Below, in pieces: positions 53,195 to 62,070 of a stretch of DNA of 64,000 nt. Every line of letters begins with the position of its first letter. Positions within the stretch are counted from its first letter, which is position 1. Source of the stretch: Bradyrhizobium zhengyangense (GTDB lineage Bacteria; Pseudomonadota; Alphaproteobacteria; Rhizobiales; Xanthobacteraceae). The position numbers and the translations under genes were made by a program. Location of the stretch: positions 434,001 to 498,000 of the forward strand of contig NZ_JAKLUA010000004.1 of assembly GCF_022012435.1 (NCBI RefSeq), written 5' to 3'. The notes beneath the pieces are model-generated. The model was given only the letters and a program-made list of their open reading frames with translations, made no database searches and was not told where the DNA came from.

Positions 53195-53935
53195 ATGGCC
53201 ATTCCATCTCCCAATATCCTGGTCGTCGAGGACGATCGCGAAACCCGGACGTTGATCGCGAAATATCTGCGCAACAACTCCTGCAACGTCACCGCCGTGA
53301 GCGACGGCCGCGAGATGTCGCGCGCCATGGCGGACCACCGCGTTGATCTCATCATCCTCGACGTCATGCTGCCCGGCGAAGATGGCCTCAGCCTGTGCCG
53401 CAAGGTACGTTCCGAGGCGCAGACGCCAATCATCATGCTGACCGCGCGCGGCGAGGACGTCGACCGCATCGTCGGCCTCGAGATGGGCGCGGACGATTAC
53501 CTGCCGAAGCCGTTCAACCCGCGCGAGCTGCTCGCCCGCATCAACGCGGTGCTGCGGCGTCAGGCCTCCGCCCAGGCCGCGAGCTCGATCGAGGGCGCCT
53601 CTACACTTGTCTTCGAAGGCTGGCGCATCGACTTGCGCCTGCGCGAGCTGCGCAATCCGGAAGGCGCCCGCGTCGCGGTGACCAGCGCCGAGTTCGACCT
53701 GCTCAGGACGTTCTGCGAGCGCCCCGGGCGCGTGCTGTCCCGCGACAGCCTGCTCGACCTCACGCAGGGCCGCAACACCGGTTCGTTCGAGCGCTCCATC
53801 GACGTGCTGGTCAGCCGCATCCGCCGCAAGATCGAGCCCAATCCGGCCGACCCCACCATCATCAAGACGGTGCGTTCGGGCGGCTACCTGTTTACGCCTC
53901 GGACGGAAGTGTTTGCCACACCCCAGAGCAACTGA
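53195..53935 (+). CDS. OmpR/PhoB-family response regulator
   Basis: 246 aa. Receiver domain (about 6-120): acidic pair ED at VVEDDRE, phosphoacceptor Asp in LIILDVMLPGEDG, switch Thr MLTARGED, Lys in LPKPFNPRELLARI. C-terminal winged helix about 150-240 (VTSAEFDLLRTFCERPGRVLSRDSLLDL). Encoded 15 bp before its sensor kinase, so one transcript. Confidence 0.95.
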   Translation: MAIPSPNILVVEDDRETRTLIAKYLRNNSCNVTAVSDGREMSRAMADHRVDLIILDVMLPGEDGLSLCRKVRSEAQTPIIMLTARGEDVDRIVGLEMGADDYLPKPFNPRELLARINAVLRRQASAQAASSIEGASTLVFEGWRIDLRLRELRNPEGARVAVTSAEFDLLRTFCERPGRVLSRDSLLDLTQGRNTGSFERSIDVLVSRIRRKIEPNPADPTIIKTVRSGGYLFTPRTEVFATPQSN

Positions 53936-53950
53936 TCGGGCTTTGCGACG

Positions 53951-55288
53951 ATGAAGCCGTTCGGGTTCTTTCACCTCAAGGGTATCGGCGGACAGATCGC
54001 CGCGCTGGTGCTGGCTTCGACCGTCGCGCTGCATCTCGTCGTCACCACCGCCTTCCTGCTCAGCCGCCCCGATCGTCCGGACAGCCCGCCTGATGGCGCA
54101 CATCAACTGACCGACGCGGCGCTGCTGCTCGGCTCGGCGAGCCCCGACGACCGGCCGCGCCTCATCGCAGATCTCGCGCGCGCCTTCCCGAAGCTCAACC
54201 TCGAGAAATTGGCGCCCGGCACGGCGGCGTCGGTCGACGACAGCGAAGCCCAGCACCTGCGTGGGATCCGCCGCCATCTCGCCCGCGGCTACAAGGTGGT
54301 GCAGCTTGCGCCAAAGGGCGATGCGCATCGCGTCGGCGTGGAATTGCCTGACGGCACCGTGATCGCAGGCCACGTCGAGAACGGTCCGCGTCCGTGGTTC
54401 TGGGGCGCACCGTGGCTGGTGACGCTGATGACCGCCTTCATCTGCATCACCGTGCTCGGCCTGTGGGCCGCGCGCGCGCTGGCGGCGCCCTTGTCGTCCT
54501 TTGCCAAGGCGGCCGAGAATTTCAGCCTGGACGGTGCTGCCGATCCGCTGCCCGAGCGCGGCCCGGAGGAGATCCGCTCGGTGGCCCGCGCGCTCAATCG
54601 CATGCACGAGCGCATTGCGCGGTTGATGTCGGATCGCACCAAGATGCTGGCGGCGATCAGCCACGACCTGCGCACCCCGATCACGCGGCTGCGCCTGCGC
54701 GCAGAGTTCATCGAGGACGAAGGCAACCGCAAGCGCATGCTGATCGACCTCGACCAGATGCGCTCGATGCTGGAGAGCGTGCTGTCACTGCTGCGCAACG
54801 ACCGCAAGATCGAAGCGGTGACGCTGGTCGATATCGCCAGCACGCTGCAGCTCATCGCCGACCAGTTCGGCGACATGGGCCATGTCGTGCATTATGACGG
54901 CCCTTCATCCGCGACCGCGGCAGCGCGCCCCGACGATCTGCATCGCGGCGTCACCAATCTCGTCGAGAACGCGGTGCGCTTCGGCGCCGAGGTGACGATC
55001 CGCCTCGATGTATCCGGCACAAAACTCGTCATCGACGTCGAGGATGACGGCCCCGGTATCTCGGACGCGCGCAAGCAGGAGATGCTGGAGCCGTTCGTGC
55101 GCGGCGACGACGCGCGCACCATGGACGATTCCACCGGCTTCGGCCTTGGCCTGTCGATCGCGCGCGCGATCGCGCTCGCCCATGGCGGCGAGCTGTCGCT
55201 GCACGACCGTCAGCCGCACGGGCTGATCGTGCGGATGCAATTGCCGGTGTGGCAGCAGCCCAAGCTAGCGGCGCAGGTCGCCGCTTAA
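53951..55288 (+). CDS. Sensor histidine kinase, EnvZ/RstB type
   Basis: 445 aa. TM1 about 15-37, periplasmic region to about 150, TM2 about 155-175, HAMP linker, HisKA with phosphoacceptor in AAISHDLRTPITRLRLRAE (His about 238), and HATPase with N box LVENAVRFGA, DDGPGI and GLGLSIARA. Partner of the PhoB-type regulator. Its TAA stop shares TTAA with the stop of the convergent zinc-ribbon gene. Confidence 0.94.
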   Translation: MKPFGFFHLKGIGGQIAALVLASTVALHLVVTTAFLLSRPDRPDSPPDGAHQLTDAALLLGSASPDDRPRLIADLARAFPKLNLEKLAPGTAASVDDSEAQHLRGIRRHLARGYKVVQLAPKGDAHRVGVELPDGTVIAGHVENGPRPWFWGAPWLVTLMTAFICITVLGLWAARALAAPLSSFAKAAENFSLDGAADPLPERGPEEIRSVARALNRMHERIARLMSDRTKMLAAISHDLRTPITRLRLRAEFIEDEGNRKRMLIDLDQMRSMLESVLSLLRNDRKIEAVTLVDIASTLQLIADQFGDMGHVVHYDGPSSATAAARPDDLHRGVTNLVENAVRFGAEVTIRLDVSGTKLVIDVEDDGPGISDARKQEMLEPFVRGDDARTMDDSTGFGLGLSIARAIALAHGGELSLHDRQPHGLIVRMQLPVWQQPKLAAQVAA

Positions 55289-55530
55289 GCCGCGAGTGGC
55301 GGATACTCGACGGCAGGCTCGTCGAAGATCGCGATCGCCTCGAAGCGATAATTGCAGGCGTGGCATGTCCAGAGATAGGAGACCCGCCCCTCGCCCGGCT
55401 CGATCCAGTCGGGCTGCGCGATCGGCGCGCCGCACTGGGCACACGGGTTCTGGGTGGGCAGATCTTGTCTGGACATGTCGCCGCTGTGGGTGTTGACCAT
55501 GGTTGTTTTTGTCATCGCTGCTTTTGTCAT
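55285..55530 (-). CDS. Small zinc-ribbon protein
   Basis: 81 aa with two CxxC knuckles, CAQC and CHAC, 23-25 residues apart. An excellent GGGAGAGG ribosome site precedes ATG 55530. The frame opens further upstream but lacks a better start. Unknown function; could be a nucleic-acid-binding or structural zinc protein. Confidence 0.7.
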   Translation of the reverse strand: MTKAAMTKTTMVNTHSGDMSRQDLPTQNPCAQCGAPIAQPDWIEPGEGRVSYLWTCHACNYRFEAIAIFDEPAVEYPPLAA

Positions 55531-55759
55531 GGCACCTCTCCCGATTCGCGAGGGCTTCATACTCGCTTTCGCTGACATCTGCGAATAGACAGGGTCGCTG
55601 TCGCGAGATGTCCGCCTGAGAGACTCCTGCGCCAGGATTGAGTCGTAACGGCGGCTCGGCGCCGCAAAATCAGGACCGGCGGCGTTTGGCCACATCATCG
55701 CCGCGTTCGGCAGGCCTAACGGCAGCCGGCGCAGGTCACTCAGGATCTCCGGGATTTAC

Positions 55760-56296
55760 ATGAAAATTTTACGCGTTGCCGCGCTGGTCGCGGCCGGACT
55801 GATGTCGTCGCAGGCAGCCTTCGCAGGCCAGGCCGATTATGCCGAGATGGTCGCGATGCATGCACGCGCCAACGGCGTGCCGGAGGCGCTGGTGCATCGC
55901 GTCATCATGCGCGAGAGCCGTTATCAGCCGGGCCTCGTCGGCCATGGCGGCACCATCGGGCTGATGCAGATCAAGCTCGCGACGGCCCGCGGCCTCGGCT
56001 ACACCGGCGATGCGAGCGGCCTGCGCGACCCCAACACCAATCTCACCTACGCCGTCAAGTACCTCGCCGGCGCCTATCATGCCGCCAATGGCGACCATGA
56101 CCGAGCCGTGCGTTATTTCTCGGGCGGCTATTACTACGCTGCAAAGCGGCAACGTCAGGAGATGGTGCGAGAGGCCAGCTTCGAACCTCAGCTCGAGCCG
56201 AACGGCAATCCGCAGCCGATGTTCATAGCCCCGCACAGGAAGCTCGCCCAGCATATCCGCAACGCGCGGGCGCAGGTTCCGGGCCAAACGCGTTGA
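55760..56296 (+). CDS. Lytic transglycosylase, SLT domain
   Basis: 178 aa secreted protein with a signal peptide (ends AFA, about residue 21). SLT motifs ES (RVIMRESRYQPG, catalytic Glu), GLMQIKLATARGLGY and an AYNxG-like ending (FSGGYYYA) identify a soluble peptidoglycan-cleaving transglycosylase. ATG 55760. Confidence 0.88.
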   Translation: MKILRVAALVAAGLMSSQAAFAGQADYAEMVAMHARANGVPEALVHRVIMRESRYQPGLVGHGGTIGLMQIKLATARGLGYTGDASGLRDPNTNLTYAVKYLAGAYHAANGDHDRAVRYFSGGYYYAAKRQRQEMVREASFEPQLEPNGNPQPMFIAPHRKLAQHIRNARAQVPGQTR

Positions 56297-56326
56297 CCAC
56301 CCTGCCCCACTAGCCTACATTAGAGC

Positions 56327-56449
56327 CGTTCCGAGGGGTGCTCCGAGGAGGAGCTGAGATACCGCTAAATGGGCAATACGGCCAACACCGGCTGCCCAAG
56401 ACCGCGGTGACCCTTTGAACCTGATCCGGGTCATGCCGGCGAAGGGACA
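56327..56449 (+). ncRNA. TPP riboswitch (THI element)
   Basis: Aptamer controlling thiamine synthesis. The conserved thi-box signatures are present: GGGGTGCTCCG, GCTGAGAT, ACCCTTTGAACCTGATC and GGGTCATGCCGGCGAAGGGA. The 3' strand GAAGGGACAGGG is also the thiO ribosome site, only 3 nt from ATG 56453, so ligand binding should shut translation of the first gene of the operon. Confidence 0.97.
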
Positions 56450-56452
56450 GGG

Positions 56453-57463
56453 ATGTTGCAGACGACCAAGCGACCGGATTCCCCGGTATCCATCATCGGT
56501 GCAGGCATAGCCGGAGCCTGGCAGGCGCTGTTATTCGCGCAGGCCGGCCACGCCGTGACCCTACACGAGCGCAGTGACGCTGACATGACCGATGCCACCA
56601 GCCATTGGGCCGGCGGCATGCTCGCGCCCTATTGCGAGGCGGAAGTCGCCGAACCCATCATCAGCCGCCTGGGGCTGCGCTCGCTCGACATCTGGCGGCG
56701 CGAGCTGCCGGATACCCCCTTCAACGGCTCCCTCGTCGTCGCCCATCCGCGCGAGCGCAACGATTTCGAGCGCTTTGCCCGCATGACCGAGGGCCATCGC
56801 CGGCTCGATGCCGCTGGCCTCGCCGAGCTCGAGCCGTCGCTGGAGGGCCGTTTCCGCGATGCGCTGTTCTTCCCGACCGAGGGCCATGTCGAGCCGCGCC
56901 GCGTGCTGCCGAAGCTGCACGCGCGCATCGTCGCCGCCGGCGGCACCATCAAGTTCGGCAGCGATGTCAGCGCCAACGACCTTGAGGGGCTCGTCATCGA
57001 CTGCCGCGGCCTTGGCGCCCGCGACGAGCAGCCGGAATTGCGCGGCGTCAAGGGCGAGATGATCCTGATCGAGACCAGCGAGGTGCAGCTGTCGCGCCCC
57101 GTGCGGCTGATCCATCCGCGCTGGCCGCTCTACGTGATCCCGCGCGAGGACAATCTGTTCATGCTGGGCGCAACCTCGATCGAGGCCGAGGACACCGGCG
57201 TTTCCGTCCGCTCCGCGCTGGAGCTGCTGGGTGCGGCCTATGCCGTGCATCCGGCCTTTGGCGAAGCCCGCATCGTCGAATTCGGCTCCGGCCTTCGCCC
57301 GGCCTTTCCCGACAATTTGCCGCGCATCGGCGTGCGCGGCGGCAAGATCAGCGTCAACGGGCTCTACCGCCACGGTTTCCTGATCGCCCCTGCGCTGGCC
57401 GAACTGACGCTCAACTTCGTCGAGCGCGGCCAGATCGACAATGAGGTGATGCAATGTGCGTGA
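56453..57463 (+). CDS. thiO: Glycine oxidase ThiO
   Basis: 336 aa FAD enzyme making dehydroglycine for the thiazole moiety. N-terminal FAD site VSIIGAGIAGAWQALLFAQAGH; DAO-type core with CRGLGARDEQPELRGVKGEMI and GLYRHGFLIAPALAEL near the C-terminus. First gene under the TPP riboswitch. Followed by thiS after 7 nt. Confidence 0.93.
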   Translation: MLQTTKRPDSPVSIIGAGIAGAWQALLFAQAGHAVTLHERSDADMTDATSHWAGGMLAPYCEAEVAEPIISRLGLRSLDIWRRELPDTPFNGSLVVAHPRERNDFERFARMTEGHRRLDAAGLAELEPSLEGRFRDALFFPTEGHVEPRRVLPKLHARIVAAGGTIKFGSDVSANDLEGLVIDCRGLGARDEQPELRGVKGEMILIETSEVQLSRPVRLIHPRWPLYVIPREDNLFMLGATSIEAEDTGVSVRSALELLGAAYAVHPAFGEARIVEFGSGLRPAFPDNLPRIGVRGGKISVNGLYRHGFLIAPALAELTLNFVERGQIDNEVMQCA

Positions 57464-57470
57464 TCGTCCA

Positions 57471-57668
57471 ATGCTTGTGATCATCAACGGCGAGCAACGC
57501 GAGATCAGCTCAGTCAGCGTCGATGCGCTGCTCTCCGAGCTCGACTACGAGGGCACGCATTTCGCCATCGCACTCAATTACGACGTCGTCCCGAAAAGCC
57601 GCTGGGCCGAGACCGCACTGAAAGCCGGCGACGAGATCGAGATCATCACGCCGCGGCAGGGAGGGTGA
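57471..57668 (+). CDS. thiS: Sulfur carrier protein ThiS
   Basis: 65 aa ubiquitin-like sulfur carrier, ending in the diglycine RQGG needed for thiocarboxylation. Family length is about 65, so ATG 57471 is favoured over GTG 57456, which overlaps thiO. The cognate ThiF-type activating enzyme is not in this window. Confidence 0.93.
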   Translation: MLVIINGEQREISSVSVDALLSELDYEGTHFAIALNYDVVPKSRWAETALKAGDEIEIITPRQGG

Positions 57669-57693
57669 TTGATGAATGCACCACACACTCCGC

Positions 57694-57794
57694 TGTCATC
57701 GCCCGGCTTGACCGGGCGATCCAGTACGCCGCGGCTCCTCCGTATCACGGCACGGCCTCTGGAATACTGGATCCCCGCCTTCGCGGGGATGACA
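57694..57794. repeat. Structured 101 bp repeat, copy 1 (thiS-thiG junction)
   Basis: Bounded by TGTCATC and GATGACA; includes GCCCGG-CTTGA-CCGGGC, a GATCCAGTA/TACTGGATC stem and CCCCGC-CTTC-GCGGGG, so the RNA can form a closing stem with three enclosed hairpins. Nearly identical copy at 59229-59330. Confidence 0.92.
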
Positions 57795-57820
57795 CCGTCA
57801 TTCAAGGAGACACCTCCCAA

Positions 57821-58603
57821 ATGGTGACCTTCTACGGCAAGACTTTCGACTCCCGCCTGCTGACCGGCAGCGCGCTCTATCCTTCGCCCGCGATCATGCA
57901 GGACGCGATCCGCGCCTCCGGCTCGAACATCGTCACGGTGTCGCTGCGGCGCGAATCCGCCGGCGGCAAGACCGGCGACGCGTTCTGGAAGCTGATCCGC
58001 GAGCTCGACGTCACGGTGCTGCCGAACACCGCCGGCTGCCGCAGCGTGCGCGAAGCCGTGACCACGGCAAAGCTCGCGCGCGAATTGTTCGGCACCTCCT
58101 GGATCAAGCTGGAGGTCATCGCCGACAACGACACGCTGCAGCCCGACGTCGTTGGCCTCGTCGAAGCCGCCGCCATCCTGATCAAGGACGGCTTTGAGGT
58201 GTTCCCCTATTGCACCGAGGATCTGTCAGTCGCGAACCGCCTGGTCGACGCCGGCTGCAAGGTGGTGATGCCGTGGGCCGCGCCGATCGGCAGCGCCAAG
58301 GGCATCATCAACCGCGACGCACTCAAGCTGCTGCGCGAGCGCCTGCCCGACATCACGCTGGTGGTCGACGCCGGCATCGGCGCACCGAGCCACGCGGCCG
58401 AAGCGCTCGAGCTCGGCTATGACGCCGTGCTGCTCAACACCGCAATTGCAAAAGCCGCCGATCCCGTCGCGATGGCCAGGGCTTTCCGCCTCGGCTGTGA
58501 TGCCGGCCGCACCGCTTATGAAGCCGGGCTGATGAACGCCCGCGATTTCGCCTCCCCTTCCACCCCTGTCGTTGGGACCCCGTTCTGGCATGCCGTATCC
58601 TGA
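57821..58603 (+). CDS. thiG: Thiazole synthase ThiG
   Basis: 260 aa TIM-barrel enzyme that forms the thiazole phosphate from DXP, dehydroglycine and ThiS thiocarboxylate. Schiff-base Lys is in SWIKLEVIAD; VVMPWAAPIGSAKGI and VVDAGIGAPSHAAEA bind phosphate. AAGGAG precedes ATG 57821. The frame opens through the repeat to 57665, but family N-termini begin at MVTFYGKTFDSRLL. Confidence 0.95.
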   Translation: MVTFYGKTFDSRLLTGSALYPSPAIMQDAIRASGSNIVTVSLRRESAGGKTGDAFWKLIRELDVTVLPNTAGCRSVREAVTTAKLARELFGTSWIKLEVIADNDTLQPDVVGLVEAAAILIKDGFEVFPYCTEDLSVANRLVDAGCKVVMPWAAPIGSAKGIINRDALKLLRERLPDITLVVDAGIGAPSHAAEALELGYDAVLLNTAIAKAADPVAMARAFRLGCDAGRTAYEAGLMNARDFASPSTPVVGTPFWHAVS

Positions 58604-59198
58604 TCGTTTCTATCCCGTCGTCGACAGTCTCGACTGGGTCGAGCGCCTGACCAAGCTCGGCGTCGGCACCATCCAGCTGCGTGCGAAAAATCTCGACGAT
58701 TCGCAGGCCTTGCAGATCGTCACCGACGCACTGGCGATCACGCAGGGCACGCAGGCCAGGCTGGTCGTGAACGACTATTGGCGCGCGGCGATCGTCGCCG
58801 GCGCAAAGTATCTGCATCTCGGCCAGGAAGATCTGGCGGACGCCGACCTCAAGGCCATCCGCGAAGCCGGCCTGTCGCTCGGCGTTTCCACCCATGACGA
58901 CGACGAGCTCGAAACGGCGCTCAAGGCCAAGCCCGACTATATCGCGCTCGGCCCGATCTTCTTCACCACGCTCAAATCGATGCGCTTCGAACCGCAGGGC
59001 ATTCCCAAGATCACGGAATGGAAGAAGCGCGTCGGCAACATCCCGCTGGTCGCGATCGGCGGCATCAAGTTCGAGCACGCCGCGGAGATCTTTGCCGCGG
59101 GCGCGGATTCCATCGCCGTCGTATCCGATGTTACCCAGAATGCCGATCCCGACGCGCGGGTGCGGCAGTGGCTCGGCCAGTCGAAGGAGGCGGCGTGA
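58590..59198 (+). CDS. thiE: Thiamine-phosphate synthase ThiE
   Basis: 202 aa. Joins HMP-PP and thiazole-P to thiamine monophosphate. TIM-barrel motifs: TIQLRAKNLD, RLVVNDYWRAAI, YLHLGQEDL, YIALGPIFFTTLK, LVAIGGIKFEHA. It overlaps thiG by 14 nt (ATG 58590, thiG stop 58601-58603), indicating translational coupling. Confidence 0.93.
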   Translation: MPYPDRFYPVVDSLDWVERLTKLGVGTIQLRAKNLDDSQALQIVTDALAITQGTQARLVVNDYWRAAIVAGAKYLHLGQEDLADADLKAIREAGLSLGVSTHDDDELETALKAKPDYIALGPIFFTTLKSMRFEPQGIPKITEWKKRVGNIPLVAIGGIKFEHAAEIFAAGADSIAVVSDVTQNADPDARVRQWLGQSKEAA

Positions 59199-59228
59199 TG
59201 CGCACTCCGCTCTCACCCCACACCCCAC

Positions 59229-59330
59229 TGTCATCGCCCGGCTTGACCGGGCGATCCAGTACGCCGCGGCTTTTCGGCTTGAGCCGCGCGGCCTCTGGAA
59301 TACTGGATCCCCGCCTTCGCGGGGATGACA
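59229..59330. repeat. Structured 102 bp repeat, copy 2 (thiE-thiC junction)
   Basis: Same TGTCATC...GATGACA ends and internal hairpins as copy 1; the two differ mainly in the middle loop (around GCGGCTCCTCCGTATC versus GCGGCTTTTCGGCTTG). Confidence 0.92.
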
Positions 59331-59384
59331 GCCGCAATCGACGCTTGCTCAGCGACACAAACGAACTGAATTAAGGAGGATCCC

Positions 59385-61283
59385 ATGAACATCCGCTCCA
59401 ACCCTGAAAAAACCGTCCCCGCCGTCACCACCGGCCCGCTGCCGTCCTCGCGAAAGATCTTCGCCTCGCCCGACGCCGCGCCCGATCTGCGCGTGCCGCT
59501 GCGCGAGATCATTCTCTCCGAAGGCGCGGGCGAGCCGAACCTGCCGGTCTATGACACCTCGGGCCCCTACACCGATCCATCCGTCACCATCGACGTCAAC
59601 GCCGGCCTGCCCCGCGGTCGCAAGGCCTGGGTGCTGGAGCGCGGCGGCGTCGAGGAATATGAGGGCCGCCAGGTCAAGCCGGAGGACAACGGCAACCTCT
59701 CCACCGACAAGGCCGCGCGTTCCTTCGCCGCCTATCACAAGCCGCTGCGCGGCCTCGACGGCCACAAGATCACCCAGCTCGAATTCGCCCGCGCCGGCAT
59801 CATCACCAAGGAGATGATCTACGTCGCCGCCCGCGAAAATCTCGGCCGCAAAGAGCAGCTCGAGCGCGCCGAAGCCGCCCTCGCCGACGGCGAGAGCTTT
59901 GGCGCCTCGGTCCCCGCCTTCATCACCCCGGAGTTCGTGCGCAGCGAAATCGCCCGCGGCCGCGCCATCATCCCCTCCAACATCAACCACAGCGAACTCG
60001 AGCCGATGATCATCGGCCGCAACTTCCTGACCAAGATCAACGCCAATATCGGCAACTCGGCGGTGACCTCGTCGGTCGAAGAAGAGGTCGAGAAGATGGT
60101 GTGGGCGATCCGCTGGGGCGCCGACACCGTGATGGACCTCTCGACGGGCCGCAACATCCACACCACCCGCGAATGGATCCTGCGCAACGCGCCGGTGCCG
60201 ATCGGCACCGTGCCGATCTACCAGGCGCTGGAGAAGTGCAACGGCGATCCCGTCAAGCTGACCTGGGAACTCTACAAGGACACGCTGATCGAGCAGTGCG
60301 AGCAGGGCGTCGACTATTTCACCATCCACGCCGGCGTGCGCCTGTCCTACATCCACCTCACTGCCAACCGCGTCACCGGCATCGTCAGCCGCGGCGGTTC
60401 GATCATGGCGAAGTGGTGCCTGGCGCATCACAAGGAGAGCTTCCTCTACACGCATTTCGACGAGATCTGCGACCTCATGCGCAAATATGACGTCTCGTTC
60501 TCGCTCGGCGACGGCCTGCGTCCGGGCTCGATCGCTGACGCCAACGACCGCGCGCAGTTCGCGGAGCTGGAGACGCTCGGCGAGCTCACCAAGATTGCGT
60601 GGGACAAGGGCTGCCAGGTCATGATCGAGGGCCCCGGCCACGTGCCGATGCACAAGATCAAGATCAACATGGACAAGCAGCTCAAGGAGTGCGGCGAAGC
60701 GCCGTTCTACACGCTTGGACCGCTGACCACCGACATCGCGCCGGGCTACGACCACATCACCTCAGGGATTGGCGCTGCCATGATCGGCTGGTTCGGCTGC
60801 GCCATGCTCTGCTACGTCACGCCGAAGGAGCATCTTGGGCTACCCGATCGCAACGACGTCAAGACCGGCGTCATCACCTACAAGATCGCCGCCCACGCCA
60901 GCGATCTCGCCAAGGGCCACCCGGCCGCCCAGCTGCGCGACGACGCCCTCTCCCGCGCCCGTTTCGACTTCCGCTGGAGCGACCAGTTCAACCTCGGCCT
61001 CGACCCCGACACCGCGAAGAACTTCCACGACGAGACCCTGCCGAAGGAAGCCCACAAGGTCGCCCATTTCTGCTCGATGTGCGGCCCAAAGTTCTGCTCG
61101 ATGAAGATCACGCAGGACGTGCGGGACTACGCGGCGACGCTGAACGATCCGAACAGCGTGGGCATGTCGATGCAGGGCACGGCCGAAGACGGCATGGCCA
61201 AGATGAGCGCGAAGTTCAAGGAGATGGGCAGCAGCGTTTATCTGGATGCGGAGAAGGTGAAGGAGAGCAATCGGGTGTTGTGA
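59385..61283 (+). CDS. thiC: Phosphomethylpyrimidine synthase ThiC
   Basis: 632 aa radical-SAM-type enzyme making HMP-P from AIR. The C-terminal CSMCGPKFCSMKI binds the Fe-S cluster; GGVEEYEGRQVKPED and IPSNINHSELEPMIIGR are family signatures. Strong AAGGAGG ribosome site. Last gene of the riboswitch-led operon; thiD is not present here. Confidence 0.97.
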   Translation: MNIRSNPEKTVPAVTTGPLPSSRKIFASPDAAPDLRVPLREIILSEGAGEPNLPVYDTSGPYTDPSVTIDVNAGLPRGRKAWVLERGGVEEYEGRQVKPEDNGNLSTDKAARSFAAYHKPLRGLDGHKITQLEFARAGIITKEMIYVAARENLGRKEQLERAEAALADGESFGASVPAFITPEFVRSEIARGRAIIPSNINHSELEPMIIGRNFLTKINANIGNSAVTSSVEEEVEKMVWAIRWGADTVMDLSTGRNIHTTREWILRNAPVPIGTVPIYQALEKCNGDPVKLTWELYKDTLIEQCEQGVDYFTIHAGVRLSYIHLTANRVTGIVSRGGSIMAKWCLAHHKESFLYTHFDEICDLMRKYDVSFSLGDGLRPGSIADANDRAQFAELETLGELTKIAWDKGCQVMIEGPGHVPMHKIKINMDKQLKECGEAPFYTLGPLTTDIAPGYDHITSGIGAAMIGWFGCAMLCYVTPKEHLGLPDRNDVKTGVITYKIAAHASDLAKGHPAAQLRDDALSRARFDFRWSDQFNLGLDPDTAKNFHDETLPKEAHKVAHFCSMCGPKFCSMKITQDVRDYAATLNDPNSVGMSMQGTAEDGMAKMSAKFKEMGSSVYLDAEKVKESNRVL

Positions 61284-61330
61284 GGGGCACCCACGACCAA
61301 TCTCGCGCGAAATAGCAAGCAATGATCCTA

Positions 61331-61358
61331 CAAGAGCCGGGCGAAAGCCCGGCTCTTG
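61331..61358 (+). terminator. Hairpin after thiC
   Basis: CAAGAGCCGGGC-GAAA-GCCCGGCTCTTG, a 12 bp perfect stem with a GAAA loop, 48 nt after thiC; only AATTGG follows, so the T-tract is weak. Confidence 0.75.
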
Positions 61359-61374
61359 AATTGGAGTGGGCAGA

Positions 61375-61983
61375 ATGGCTGCCGAACCTGACTATGCAAA
61401 CTACACTAGGTGCATGGAGGAGATTAAGCGCAGGCAAATCGCAATAGACGAGATACTTTACGAGAGAAAGACGACATCATTCAAATACACAAACATCGAA
61501 TTCGTGGCTCTACAATTCCGCAAGATCTTTGAGTTGGTAATTTTGGCAACGCTGACGTCTCATCAGCATTTATTTGAAGGGCTGACACGCAAACTAGCCA
61601 AAGAATGGCAGGTAACGAAGATTGTCGTGATCGTCAAAAGCAAGAACCCTGGATTCTTTCCGAACCCAATCGATCGAGTACCGTCGACAAACAAAAGCGC
61701 GAAGGACGAATGGAAACCCGTCTCAGTTGGGTTCTTAACGCTTGACGAACTGGTTGAAGCGCACGGCAAGATCGGGACTCTAATGCATGCAAATAACCCA
61801 TATCGAGAAGAACAGTCACTGAATGAACTTGAGAGCTTATTTCCTTCATGGCGAGAAAGATTGATCCGCCTCTTAAATCACCATCTTATAAAATTTCCTG
61901 ATGATGAAACCATCCTGTATGTTGGCATGCAGAGCGCCGAAACGGGATCTGTCCATACTGCTCTATTCAAAAAGCAGGCGTAG
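61375..61983 (+). CDS. AT-rich orphan gene, unknown function
   Basis: 202 aa soluble, basic protein starting MAAEPDYANYTRCMEE. Helical N-terminus (EEIKRRQIAIDEIL), a mixed centre (WQVTKIVVIVKSKNPGFFPNP) and a charged C-terminus. Its base composition and codon choice (many A/T-ending codons) contrast with every neighbour, suggesting recent acquisition. No transposase, integrase or att site was seen beside it. No domain recognised. Confidence 0.7.
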   Translation: MAAEPDYANYTRCMEEIKRRQIAIDEILYERKTTSFKYTNIEFVALQFRKIFELVILATLTSHQHLFEGLTRKLAKEWQVTKIVVIVKSKNPGFFPNPIDRVPSTNKSAKDEWKPVSVGFLTLDELVEAHGKIGTLMHANNPYREEQSLNELESLFPSWRERLIRLLNHHLIKFPDDETILYVGMQSAETGSVHTALFKKQA

Positions 61984-62070
61984 CTCGGACGAACGAATGG
62001 ACACCTGAACTCAACGTTCGCTCCGCGTGTAGCCGATCCTTATGCGAGCTGTACGCAACGGATACTTTAT

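Noticed and set aside
57665..57820. Longer ThiG start reading through the structured repeat
   Set aside because: The repeat translates to junk and the family N-terminus plus an AAGGAG site lie at 57821.
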